Source: Pedobacter helvus
GTDB lineage: Bacteria > Bacteroidota > Bacteroidia > Sphingobacteriales > Sphingobacteriaceae
Direction of reading: 5' to 3'
Assembly (NCBI RefSeq): GCF_005925325.1
Contig: NZ_SRMP01000001.1
Span: forward strand, 1,054,001 to 1,118,000
DNA: 64,000 nt
Position 1 is the first letter of the stretch. Every line of letters starts with the position of its first letter. The notes below the pieces were generated by a model. That model saw nothing but the letters and a program-made list of their open reading frames with translations. It did not search any database and had not been told where the DNA came from. Shown here in pieces: positions 37,134-44,371 of the stretch. The translations under genes were made by a program, and so were the position numbers.

Positions 37134-37583
37134 ATGGAAAACAAATTTTACAAACAACAAGGCGATGAGTATATCGCAAAGAAAGACCGTTTAGTTCCAA
37201 TAATTGGATTGCTAATTTTCGTGGGCATTGCTGTCTATTTCTTTATCGATGGCGCCAAGCACGATGGTGTTCCTTATTGGGTATTTCCACTCTTTCCAAT
37301 TGCATTGGTCCTGTATCAAATCGGGCTATCGGCGAAGCTAAATCTTTCTACTAAAATGGCTACAGAAAGTTGGTTCGGCATTAAGCTTAAAGAATATCAT
37401 TTTAACTCCGTTTCAAGGTTTATCGTGGTTAAAAAAACAGTAAACCTAATTAGTGCAGGCTATGGTGCATCAATCGCTTTCAAAACTGCAGGCAAAGAGG
37501 AAAAGGAAATTGCTTTTGCCCACTTTAAGAAGAAAGAAATTGCCGAAGAATTTTTAGCAGAGACACAACGGTTAATGAAATAG
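37134..37583 (+). CDS. Membrane protein with a PH-like domain
   Basis: 149 aa. Two helices (about 22-40 and 48-66) precede a soluble part (ATESWFGIKLKEYHFNSVSRFIVVKK, then a final helix AEEFLAETQRLM) shaped like the bacterial PH domains that follow membrane hairpins. Function is unknown. Behind site B; a near-copy of its start region survives at 44025-44060 without the gene. Confidence 0.6.
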   Translation: MENKFYKQQGDEYIAKKDRLVPIIGLLIFVGIAVYFFIDGAKHDGVPYWVFPLFPIALVLYQIGLSAKLNLSTKMATESWFGIKLKEYHFNSVSRFIVVKKTVNLISAGYGASIAFKTAGKEEKEIAFAHFKKKEIAEEFLAETQRLMK

Positions 37584-37635
37584 AAATATTTGAAGTGAGG
37601 AAATGATGAGGAAAACTTTGTCAGTGTTTTTTGGC

Positions 37636-37875
37636 AATTGTAGCCCCGCTTTTTGTTACCCCCGATAAAAATCGGGATCCACGTCAATCGGGTTTAGCAC
37701 ACCAAGCCAGTAGTGCTTTTGAGGGGTTTGCTTTGCACCGCCTTAAGTTCTATAGCCCCGATTGAAGCGGAAATCGCTTTACCAAGTCCCCGCCGTGGCG
37801 GGGATTTAGGGTAAAGGGATAAGAGCGGAAAGCGGGACGAACATTAAAAAGGGAAACAGCAACTGCGCTTCAAAT
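37636..37875. repeat. Mosaic interspersed repeat, copy 1
   Basis: A 240-bp element from AATTGTAGCCCCGC to GCGCTTCAAAT, matched by 44084-44339. The conserved frame (TAGCCCCG, CACCAAGCC, GCACCGCCTTAAGTT, TAGCCCCGATTGAAGCGGAAA, GAGCGGAAAGCGGGACGAAC) is interrupted by different small hairpins at the same places in each copy; here CCCGAT/ATCGGG (37661-37676) and TCCCCGCC-GT-GGCGGGGA. No ORF for a transposase. Confidence 0.75.
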
Positions 37876-37957
37876 CATAGATGTAATAAACTTCCACACT
37901 ACAAAGCGATTAATGCCTCGGAAAGGGCAATCATTATACAAAAAAATCAGCATAGAT

Positions 37958-38590
37958 ATGACAACCAAGACATTCAAAGAAGATTTTCGAAAGAGAACAA
38001 AGGGTATCGACAACATAATGATTGAAGCAATGTTCAGTGACTATGTTTTGTATAAAAATGGGAAGCGAATTGGTGTACTTTTCGATAACAAACTGCTGTT
38101 GATTTCTACCGAAAACCTGAAAAAATTATTGCCCGATGCACCTGAAGAAACTTCTTTTGATTGGGGTTACTACAAATTAACCCACATCGAAGATTTGGAA
38201 AATGTAGCGCTTTTGGAACAGACCATAAACACCACTTACAATGATTTGTATTTTGAGCAAGAGTTAGTGGCAGACCTATCTGCTATGATGGAAAGCTACG
38301 CCAGTTATCCCGATATTACAGCAAAAATATACAACCATCATATTACCTTTCTGCGATTTTGCTACGAAAAGAAATTGCTTAAAAAACAGCCAATCGATCA
38401 GCTGGGGCGCATCGTCCGGATGCATTATACCAACAGTGATTTAACTGAAGACGGAATAAAAACATTTGAACAATTGTATGAAAAATGGCTTAATTATAAC
38501 GATAAAAATGATGATAAAACAGATACAAGGGCGGTAGATACAAAAACGCTGGAAAAGTATTACACCAAAATTCTTGCAGAGCAAGCATAG
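37958..38590 (+). CDS. TfoX N-terminal-like protein
   Basis: 210 aa, cytoplasmic, started at 37958 (MTTKTFKEDF) because the upstream 15 codons run into the leader. Residues about 15-90 (MIEAMFSDYVLYKNGKRIGVLF, DNKLLLIS, FDWGYYKLTHIEDLENV) match the TfoX_N pattern ('MFGgyglY..G..fal..dd.LylK'). The C-terminal half, with EKWLNYNDKNDDK, is separate and unrecognised. It is followed after 7 nt by an Imm17-like gene, so the two probably act together. Confidence 0.65.
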   Translation: MTTKTFKEDFRKRTKGIDNIMIEAMFSDYVLYKNGKRIGVLFDNKLLLISTENLKKLLPDAPEETSFDWGYYKLTHIEDLENVALLEQTINTTYNDLYFEQELVADLSAMMESYASYPDITAKIYNHHITFLRFCYEKKLLKKQPIDQLGRIVRMHYTNSDLTEDGIKTFEQLYEKWLNYNDKNDDKTDTRAVDTKTLEKYYTKILAEQA

Positions 38591-38597
38591 CATAGCG

Positions 38598-38849
38598 ATG
38601 GATTATTTAGAACAGGCACAACAGTACATCTCTGATCAAAAGCACGGTTTCGAATATTTTGCACTGGTGTTGGGAATTTTCTTTGCTTGGTCGGCAATTG
38701 GTAACTGGAACTGGTTTTACGACCCGCCCTATAACTCGGTAAAAAATCCTATCGGTTATTGGTTAGGGCGCAAAGCATTTAGGGTAACCATTTTTATTTT
38801 CGGCATTTTTTTAATAGCCGGTGCGGTTTGGCTTTTAATGGGTGAGTAA
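38598..38849 (+). CDS. Immunity protein 17-like membrane protein
   Basis: 83 aa from the ATG at 38598. Two membrane helices (about 20-38 and 60-80) flank NWNWFYDPPYNSVKN and YWLGRKAFRVTIFIFG, the Imm17 signature ('nWdWff....... .fGrk..R..y...G..li'). Imm17 proteins are predicted to protect cells from toxins of polymorphic systems, probably at the membrane. No toxin is adjacent. The pairing with the TfoX-like gene is close (7 nt). Confidence 0.7.
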   Translation: MDYLEQAQQYISDQKHGFEYFALVLGIFFAWSAIGNWNWFYDPPYNSVKNPIGYWLGRKAFRVTIFIFGIFLIAGAVWLLMGE

Positions 38850-38877
38850 ATAATAGGGATAAATAAGAGCTCACGAA

Positions 38878-39043
38878 ATGACATATCAAAAGAAAATTAT
38901 ACGGGCTTGGCGAGAAGAAAACTACGGCTTTTCTGAACTATGTCTACAAAGGTAGTACGCCAATTGACTTTTCTACACCTAATTGGCAATACGATGCGGA
39001 GCAAGTAAGTGAATTTATAAAGAAGAACAGAAACAGAAAATAA
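38878..39043 (+). pseudogene. Frameshifted gene remnant
   Basis: One frame opens MTYQKKIIRAWREEN and stops at an amber codon; the next frame continues FLNYVYKGSTPIDFSTPNW and then QYDAEQVSEFIKKNRNRK before a stop. Together they read as the C-terminal part of one protein broken by a shift near 38930. The intact gene is not in this window. Confidence 0.6.
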
Positions 39044-39112
39044 GACTACCGCCTGCCAAAGTTTGCCTTGCGAAGCTCCGAGACGTAATATATTAACAAA
39101 ACGCCCATCAAA

Positions 39113-39217
39113 ATGAATAAAGAAGAATTAAAGAAACAATTTCTGCTAAAAAGGTTGGAAGACCCCAATGTAGAAGAGTGGAAAAAAAAGGACATCAGAG
39201 GATTGCAAAATATTTGA
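39113..39217 (+). pseudogene. Short gene remnant
   Basis: A 34-codon frame, MNKEELKKQFLLKRLEDPNV then EEWKKKDIRGLQNI, with normal codon use and a start but no continuation. Probably the 5' end of a lost gene in this junction zone. It could be a real small protein, but it sits among other fragments. Confidence 0.4.
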
Positions 39218-39242
39218 ATTTTGATTGACCGTTTTTTTTAAC

Positions 39243-39280
39243 AAAACGCTTATGACAGACAAGAACTTACAAAAATTAAT
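39243..39280 (+). repeat. Duplicate of the start of the SUKH gene
   Basis: CTTATGACAGACAAGAACTT and the next 11 bases repeat, almost base for base, the start of the gene at 40021 (upstream ACAAAA(C/T)G, then MTDKNLQKL). Here the frame stops after MTDKNLQKLIP. The copies are 769 bp apart in the same orientation, which marks a duplication or recombination footprint. Confidence 0.7.
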
Positions 39281-39333
39281 ACCCTAATCAATCAAAATCC
39301 AGAATTCATAAATCTATCAGAATATTGACCGTT

Positions 39334-39792
39334 ATGACAGAACTCACTAGCGATATTGAGCAAGAATTATTGAAAGCTATGGACGATTACAAAGCCATTG
39401 CTCAATTACTTATTGATAAGCTGATTACAGAAACAGACCAACCGGAAAAAGCAGAAATTCAGGCAGGACGTTATTTTGAAATTCAGAATGCAGATCTGTT
39501 AAATGGACAAGAAAATCTTTCAGACAATTGGTGGTTTGATGTTCACGGCGAACATTGTCTGTTTAGAAATTTGATAACAGGACAAACTCTTGAGGTTTCA
39601 CTTGGAAATAAAGAAAGTATAGCCAATCTCGATCCTTATTTCTTCTATAATTTTTTGGAAACAACGGAAAACTTCAGACATCTGACAAAATATTTCAAAA
39701 ATCCATTTAACGACACTTTGAACTTGTTTAAGAAATTGGAAAAGAAACAAAAAATGGTAAATATTTATGGTGTGAATTTTAGAAAACTATAG
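39334..39792 (+). CDS. Small cytoplasmic protein, possibly DUF6896-like
   Basis: 152 aa from the ATG at 39334, no signal. The core WWFDVHGEHCLFRNLITGQ, TLEVSLGNKES, NLDPYFFYNFLETTE has the look of a small immunity-type family that I believe corresponds to DUF6896 (conserved HGxxC, TGQ and DPYFF). The assignment is from memory of the pattern and should be tested. It stands between fragments of other genes, directly upstream of the SUKH gene. Confidence 0.5.
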   Translation: MTELTSDIEQELLKAMDDYKAIAQLLIDKLITETDQPEKAEIQAGRYFEIQNADLLNGQENLSDNWWFDVHGEHCLFRNLITGQTLEVSLGNKESIANLDPYFFYNFLETTENFRHLTKYFKNPFNDTLNLFKKLEKKQKMVNIYGVNFRKL

Positions 39793-39871
39793 AGAATAGC
39801 TAAGCTCCGAGATGCTGGCGCAATGCTTTTCCCAAAACAACAACACTAAAAATTTAGAACTGATACCTGAA

Positions 39872-39937
39872 ATGCGGAAAAACGTAGAAGGAATTGCAAA
39901 ATGGCGAATGAGTATTTTAGACCTGTGCGCCAGATAA
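39872..39937 (+). pseudogene. Short gene remnant
   Basis: MRKNVEGIAKWRMSILDLCA then R and a stop, in frame with upstream codons NNTKNLELIPE that lack a start. It reads as the tail end of a lost protein in the junction zone between 39793 and 40020. Confidence 0.4.
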
Positions 39938-40020
39938 AACCGAATGCCTAACAAATTTTTACGTAAGGTTGGCCAACGTGCAAAATTTGAATACCCATTT
40001 TTTAATTGAACAAAATGTTT

Positions 40021-41064
40021 ATGACAGACAAGAACTTACAAAAATTAAGACAGCAAATAGTTGACGAAACCGATGGGCTTAAATTTTCCAAACTGATAGA
40101 GAAGCTATTGAAGAAATATGCATCAACTGACAGAGAATATGTTTTGGAAATCCTGACAGATTATGCCAGGAATGGACAAATTTTGCATTGGCGAAATTTT
40201 CTGCTGAATGATATTATAGAACTTGTAAACGAAGGAGAAGCTAACTACGTTGAATTTTTCGAGTGGTGCGTCACGCAACCTGAATTAACCTATTGGGGAA
40301 TTGATGGGCTATTAAAAACCAACGGAAGAAAATCATTTTCGGCACTCATTGAAATTCTAAAAAACGAAAGTCTTAAAACTTCAATCCGTGCAAAAGCAAT
40401 CAAAAGTATTTCGGTATTTAGCAAACAGCCGTTTGACCGGGAATTACCTAAAGACCCGGGACATTGGAAAGTAGAAGATTTAAGAATAGAGGAAATAGAA
40501 ACCTGGCAGAAAAATGGTTTTCAAGATGGTGAAGGTTATACCCAACCGAAAACTCATATTTCGTTAGAAAATCCAAAAACAGAACTGGAAAAAATTGCTT
40601 CAAAACTTAATAAAAAACTCGAAGCACAAAGAACTAAAAATCAAGATTTATCAAACCCGGCCAACTGGTTGACTATTGCAGACGAAACCGACATTTTGAA
40701 CATAGAGAAAAGATGGAAATTGCCGGAGAATTATTTAACGTTTCTGAAAAACTACTCGCCTTTGAAAGTATTTATTAACAGCAGAAAATATTTTCAGGGT
40801 TTGCATTTATATGGCGCTTCTGACTTGATAAAGAGACAGGAAGGATATTCATTTAATCCGGTAACTAACAAAACGATTGACGAATGGCCAGAGAATTTTG
40901 TTGTCATTGCTGATGCAGGAGCTGACCCATATTGCATAGACATCAGTCAAATAAAAGATAAAGATGCACCCATTTATACAAGCACCCACGGAAATGGCGA
41001 ATGGAAATTTGAGTTATATGCAGACAGCTTTTTAACTTTTTTAAAGGAAATTGCTCGAAGATAA
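40021..41064 (+). CDS. SUKH (SMI1/KNR4) domain immunity-type protein with a HEAT-like N-terminus
   Basis: 347 aa, cytoplasmic; starts at 40006 (TTG) and 40015 are possible but the ATG at 40021 is best. Residues 1-140 are paired helices like HEAT repeats (ILTDYARNGQILHWRNFLL, SALIEILKN). The C-terminal part from about 213 is a SUKH domain: DILNIEKRWKLPENYLTFLK, then FVVIADAGADPYCIDIS, then YTSTHGNGEW and a final FLTFLKEI helix. SUKH proteins are the largest immunity superfamily against nuclease and other toxins. The target is unknown. Confidence 0.8.
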   Translation: MTDKNLQKLRQQIVDETDGLKFSKLIEKLLKKYASTDREYVLEILTDYARNGQILHWRNFLLNDIIELVNEGEANYVEFFEWCVTQPELTYWGIDGLLKTNGRKSFSALIEILKNESLKTSIRAKAIKSISVFSKQPFDRELPKDPGHWKVEDLRIEEIETWQKNGFQDGEGYTQPKTHISLENPKTELEKIASKLNKKLEAQRTKNQDLSNPANWLTIADETDILNIEKRWKLPENYLTFLKNYSPLKVFINSRKYFQGLHLYGASDLIKRQEGYSFNPVTNKTIDEWPENFVVIADAGADPYCIDISQIKDKDAPIYTSTHGNGEWKFELYADSFLTFLKEIARR

Positions 41065-41268
41065 TAAGTGATTTGAACAAATGGTTTTACGATTTTGACG
41101 TGAATTAGGCGGACGAATTTAGAAATTACTAAAAAAGAATAGTTCTTAAGAGCAGTTCAAATGCAAAATTGAAAGATTGATTTTTTCCTTAATTTTCTTT
41201 ATAAAAACTGCCATCAGTAATTGGTAACCGATACCTCTTTCTATCAAAAAAAAATCGGCAAAATAAAG

Positions 41269-41336
41269 CGAATAATAAATAAGCACCTGCGAATTGTGAA
41301 TGAAAGCTTTTTATGCTCCGCTTATTTGTATTTTAG
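41269..41336 (+). promoter_or_regulatory. Tandem 21-bp operator and promoter, site E
   Basis: CGAATAATAA (41269) and CGAATTGTGA (41290) are 21 bp apart; TATTTTAG (41329-41336) follows at 39 nt, identical in sequence and spacing to site F. About 60 nt downstream the phrase CATCTACCTATGG occurs, as before the gene at 37134, although the gene used here starts later at 41441. The rest of 41065-41440 holds no gene. Confidence 0.65.
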
Positions 41337-41440
41337 ATTGGAGAGATTAAAAAACACACAAATAACCTAACAAATTTTGCGCTAAAACCATCTACCTATG
41401 GCAAGGTTCGAAACTTTGGTGGTAATTATAACACAACATT

Positions 41441-42091
41441 ATGGACACAACAAAATTCGATCATTTACCCGCCGAGCTGAAAGAGAAGATTATCCAATCT
41501 AGGCGAGCTTTTTTAAAAGCACAAGAAATTAGCGACAAGATTTCGGACGCCTTTAATATTTGTAACCTAAGCGTTTCTGCAACTGCCGAAAGTATCATTT
41601 CAATAAGTGGAATTGTTGACGACAAAAACGAAAAAGATGCTATCCACAATTTTGCACTACAACTGGAAAACGTTTCAAGTGTTAGCAATGGCATTGATGT
41701 ATTGGCTAATTCTACCCTATTGACTTTAACTGCCAACGGGGATGAATTTTCCGTTACTACGCTGGCCGAATTGCAAATTGTACTAGCCCATTACCAAGAA
41801 AAATCATTTGTAGATTATAGTTTTAGCGGACACGGTGAAACCACAGTTTTATTATTAAGAAATTCAACACATTCATTCGCAATCTATCTCAAATATGAAG
41901 GCGATGCAGGTTTTACTACGTACAACGCTAAAGGTACGAGTACGGAAATAGAAAATTTTATGTTGACAAATGGTCAAAAAGATGAATATCCTACCTCACT
42001 CTTGGTTGACAATAAAGATGGTTTAGAAATCCTGAAGTTTTACTTATTAACAGGAGAAATGTATCCAGGTATTGAATGGCGAGAAGAATAA
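41441..42091 (+). CDS. Imm1-like immunity protein with a BON-like N-terminus
   Basis: 216 aa, cytoplasmic. Residues about 45-95 (SISGIVDDKNEKDAIHNFAL, then SVSNGIDVLANSTLLTL) resemble a BON fold. The C-terminal part fits Imm1: HSFAIYLKYEGDAGFTTYN, 'DEYPTSLLVDNKDGLEILKF' and the final YLLTGEMYPGIEWREE (family pattern 'flxTGxrPxxixWxe'). Imm1 proteins are predicted to neutralise nuclease or deaminase toxins. The BON-like part is a less sure reading. Confidence 0.65.
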   Translation: MDTTKFDHLPAELKEKIIQSRRAFLKAQEISDKISDAFNICNLSVSATAESIISISGIVDDKNEKDAIHNFALQLENVSSVSNGIDVLANSTLLTLTANGDEFSVTTLAELQIVLAHYQEKSFVDYSFSGHGETTVLLLRNSTHSFAIYLKYEGDAGFTTYNAKGTSTEIENFMLTNGQKDEYPTSLLVDNKDGLEILKFYLLTGEMYPGIEWREE

Positions 42092-42192
42092 CTATCGCTA
42101 ACAAGGTTAGCTAAGCTGATTGCGATATTCTTTTTACAGAATAAGTCTCTCACAGCTCACCAAACCGTCACTCTACAAATGAAAAACAAAGA

Positions 42193-42789
42193 ATGAAAAC
42201 ATTAACTGAAATTATAGCAAATTATAGAGATACTCAGGATGAAAACTTATTAGAAGGCTTTAAGTTTAAACATAATGGGGAAACGGAATATGGCAAAATC
42301 TTCGACCTTAATTATTGGCACAGAAAAGATTTGGTTTTTACGCTGTACGAAAATTATTCGCTGGCAGATAAACCTTTAATCAAATGGCTTTTAAACGAAG
42401 AGTTTAAAGGCTATGATGCAGAGGCAGATTTGCCAGTTTACCTAACCGATCTTTGTGCTTTTATGCTGTACAAGCTAATGGAAATGGAAGACGTTTATGA
42501 TTTATTTAGAGTAAAGTTTGGCGCAGGCACAGATAATCAATTTTTTGTGGATATAGAATTGGTATTGGGAATTGACAGTGAACAAACTAAACAATTTCTA
42601 TTAAACAATCCTAAAAACAAGCGACTAAACAAACAGATTATAAAGACCATAAATTGGTACGAAAGCCAACCAGAACATAAACTAAAGGACAGAGAAACAT
42701 ATATAAATCATTTTGAGAGTAAAAAAATCAGATGGATAAAAAATGATATGGAAGATACAGAGAGCTATAGTAGAAACCAATTGATGTAA
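42193..42789 (+). CDS. Cytoplasmic protein, unknown
   Basis: 198 aa, without signal or membrane helix, acidic and aromatic-rich (DLNYWHRKDLVFTLYENY, IKWLLNEEFKGYDAEADL). It looks helical and of the size of typical immunity proteins. It stands 101 nt after the Imm1-like gene. Not recognised. Confidence 0.55.
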   Translation: MKTLTEIIANYRDTQDENLLEGFKFKHNGETEYGKIFDLNYWHRKDLVFTLYENYSLADKPLIKWLLNEEFKGYDAEADLPVYLTDLCAFMLYKLMEMEDVYDLFRVKFGAGTDNQFFVDIELVLGIDSEQTKQFLLNNPKNKRLNKQIIKTINWYESQPEHKLKDRETYINHFESKKIRWIKNDMEDTESYSRNQLM

Positions 42790-42890
42790 AGCTATACACA
42801 CCGAAGGTCCTCAGCTTTTGAAAGTGCCAGTTACAAATTATAAAATTTCCATCGCTGTACCGATCTTCCATCATCTAAACCTAAAGAGAA

Positions 42891-43346
42891 ATGAAAACAT
42901 TTAAAATTACCTTTTACATTCTCCTATGCTTACTGTCGGTAAATTCATCTTTTGGGCAAACATTAGAATTAGCCGACTTAAGAAAAGCGTACAATGCTCA
43001 AAAACCAACTGAGCATAAACAGCTAATATCAAAGGGTTTTAAACTACTAAGTGATACGATTTCAACAAACCAAAAGAAATTTAAATACCAATCAGCTAAA
43101 AAAGAAATCATTGAATTGGTATTCACAGAAGATGGAGAAGGTAGTGAATATCTAAGTATAACTTATTATTTACCATCAGAACTGGCGTATAAGAAATTTC
43201 TCTCCACGCTAACAGGGTATAAATTCAAGTATAGCAAACGAAATCAACGTTATCAACTACCAATAAGCTCCTATTCTGGCGAAAATGTTTACCCCAAAGG
43301 GTTAACGCTGTATAACGGAATGAAATATTATGCTTTAGAATGTTAG
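42891..43346 (+). CDS. Small exported protein, unknown
   Basis: 151 aa with a signal peptide ending SFGQ. The mature part is mixed: a helix (ELADLRKAYNAQKPTEHKQL) then beta strands (KKEIIELVFTEDGEGSEYLS), with a lone cysteine at the end. It may have been the first gene of a set whose later members are broken (43355-43773). Confidence 0.55.
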   Translation: MKTFKITFYILLCLLSVNSSFGQTLELADLRKAYNAQKPTEHKQLISKGFKLLSDTISTNQKKFKYQSAKKEIIELVFTEDGEGSEYLSITYYLPSELAYKKFLSTLTGYKFKYSKRNQRYQLPISSYSGENVYPKGLTLYNGMKYYALEC

Positions 43347-43354
43347 TCACATAG

Positions 43355-43461
43355 ATAAAGCATTAACGGGACCAAGACCTGGATCTGTAAATGAGATTAA
43401 ACCACCACCGATAAATGACAGCATAATTGAACCGAAGGAGGTAAATATAAAAGAGAATTGA
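43355..43461 (+). pseudogene. C-terminal gene remnant
   Basis: The frame reads KALTGPRPGSVNEIKPPPIN then DSIIEPKEVNIKEN and stops with TGATG, overlapping the ATG of the next remnant. Upstream the frame is closed by a stop, so the rest of the gene is missing. The overlap with the next start shows the two were once an operon. Confidence 0.45.
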
Positions 43462-43773
43462 TGAAAATATTGATAACCGTAACGCTATTTCTGATACAGA
43501 TTTTTGCTTTTGGGCAAACTGAACAAAAGAACTAAGATAACAATGGTAAGTTAAGAGAAATTGGTTTCTATGATACAAATAATCTCAAAACTGACGAATG
43601 GAAGTTCTATTATGAAAATGAACAATTGGAGCAAATTTGGAAGTATATCAACAGTTGAAATGTTTTTCAGACAAATCATCGAATTTTATGAAACCAAACA
43701 CAAAGAAGAATATGATGAATACTTTGAAGTTGAAGAAATTGAAAATTATCCTAAAAAAATCATCTCAGAATAA
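43461..43773 (+). pseudogene. Broken YwqK/MORN-like exported protein
   Basis: A good signal peptide (MKILITVTLFLIQIFAFGQ) is cut by a stop after 24 codons. In another frame REIGFYDTNNLKTDEWKFYY then ENEQLEQIWKYINS is a MORN-type unit as in YwqK proteins, again stopped. The final part, rich in Glu (KHKEEYDEYFEVEEIENYPK), is in a third frame. It is a decayed relative of the MORN protein at 50555. Confidence 0.6.
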
Positions 43774-43944
43774 CTCGAAAAAGCATTATTGCTATTCTAA
43801 TCTGGCTTAAGTATTCGCGTTTTCAGCGGTCGCTTAAATCCAACATGAGCCGAAGACTTTGTCTGGAAACAAAGCAATAACTACCTATCACCACAATTAA
43901 ATATAATTGCACATTATCAACTACAAAAAACTGGCAGATCTCTA

Positions 43945-44001
43945 CGAATAATAAAGTATATCCAGCGAATTTTAATCACAACATATACGGCTAAAATTTA
44001 G
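43945..44001 (+). promoter_or_regulatory. Tandem 21-bp operator and promoter, site C, in a decayed duplicate
   Basis: CGAATAATAA (43945) and CGAATTTTAA (43966) are 21 bp apart; AAATTTAG (43994-44001) is at the short spacing. The flanks copy the region of site B: upstream the end of a GIDE-type gene (NYKKLADLYE, stop), downstream AAATTTAAATACATCTACCT and a ruined start like that of the gene at 37134. The operator itself is better conserved than its flanks. It may still drive the gene at 44372. Confidence 0.6.
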
Positions 44002-44083
44002 ATGTAAATTTAAATACATCTACCTCTGAAAAATAAATTAGTTGTGTTTGAAAATCAGAAAAACAATGGCAATACTTATCGAA

Positions 44084-44339
44084 AATTGTAGCCCCGCTTT
44101 TTGTTATAAGCTTGTTTGTCTTCGACTATGCTCAGACTGACACAAGCTTGCCACGCCAATCGCCTGCCTGCCGGTAGGCAGGGGTTTAGGGCACCAAGCC
44201 GGTAGCAATTTGAGGGGTTTAACTAGCACCGCCTTAAGTTTATAGCCCCGATTGAAGCGGAAATACCCCGATTTCATCGGGGATGAGAGCGGAAAGCGGG
44301 ACGAACGTTAAAAAAAGCACTAGGCATTGCGCTTCAAAT
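44084..44339. repeat. Mosaic interspersed repeat, copy 2
   Basis: A 256-bp partner of 37636-37875 with the same ends and backbone but other inserts: AAGCTTGT...ACAAGCTT around CTTCGACTATGCTCAGACTG, CCTGCCT-GCCGGT-AGGCAGG, and CCCCGAT-TTC-ATCGGGG where copy 1 has a different hairpin. It ends 32 nt before the lipoprotein gene at 44372. Confidence 0.75.
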
Positions 44340-44371
44340 GATTATTATTTTTTAGCCATTTAACCAAAAAT

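Noticed and set aside
37636..44339. The mosaic repeats as insertion sequences
   Set aside because: No transposase frame or terminal inverted repeats of IS type; they are short, non-coding elements.
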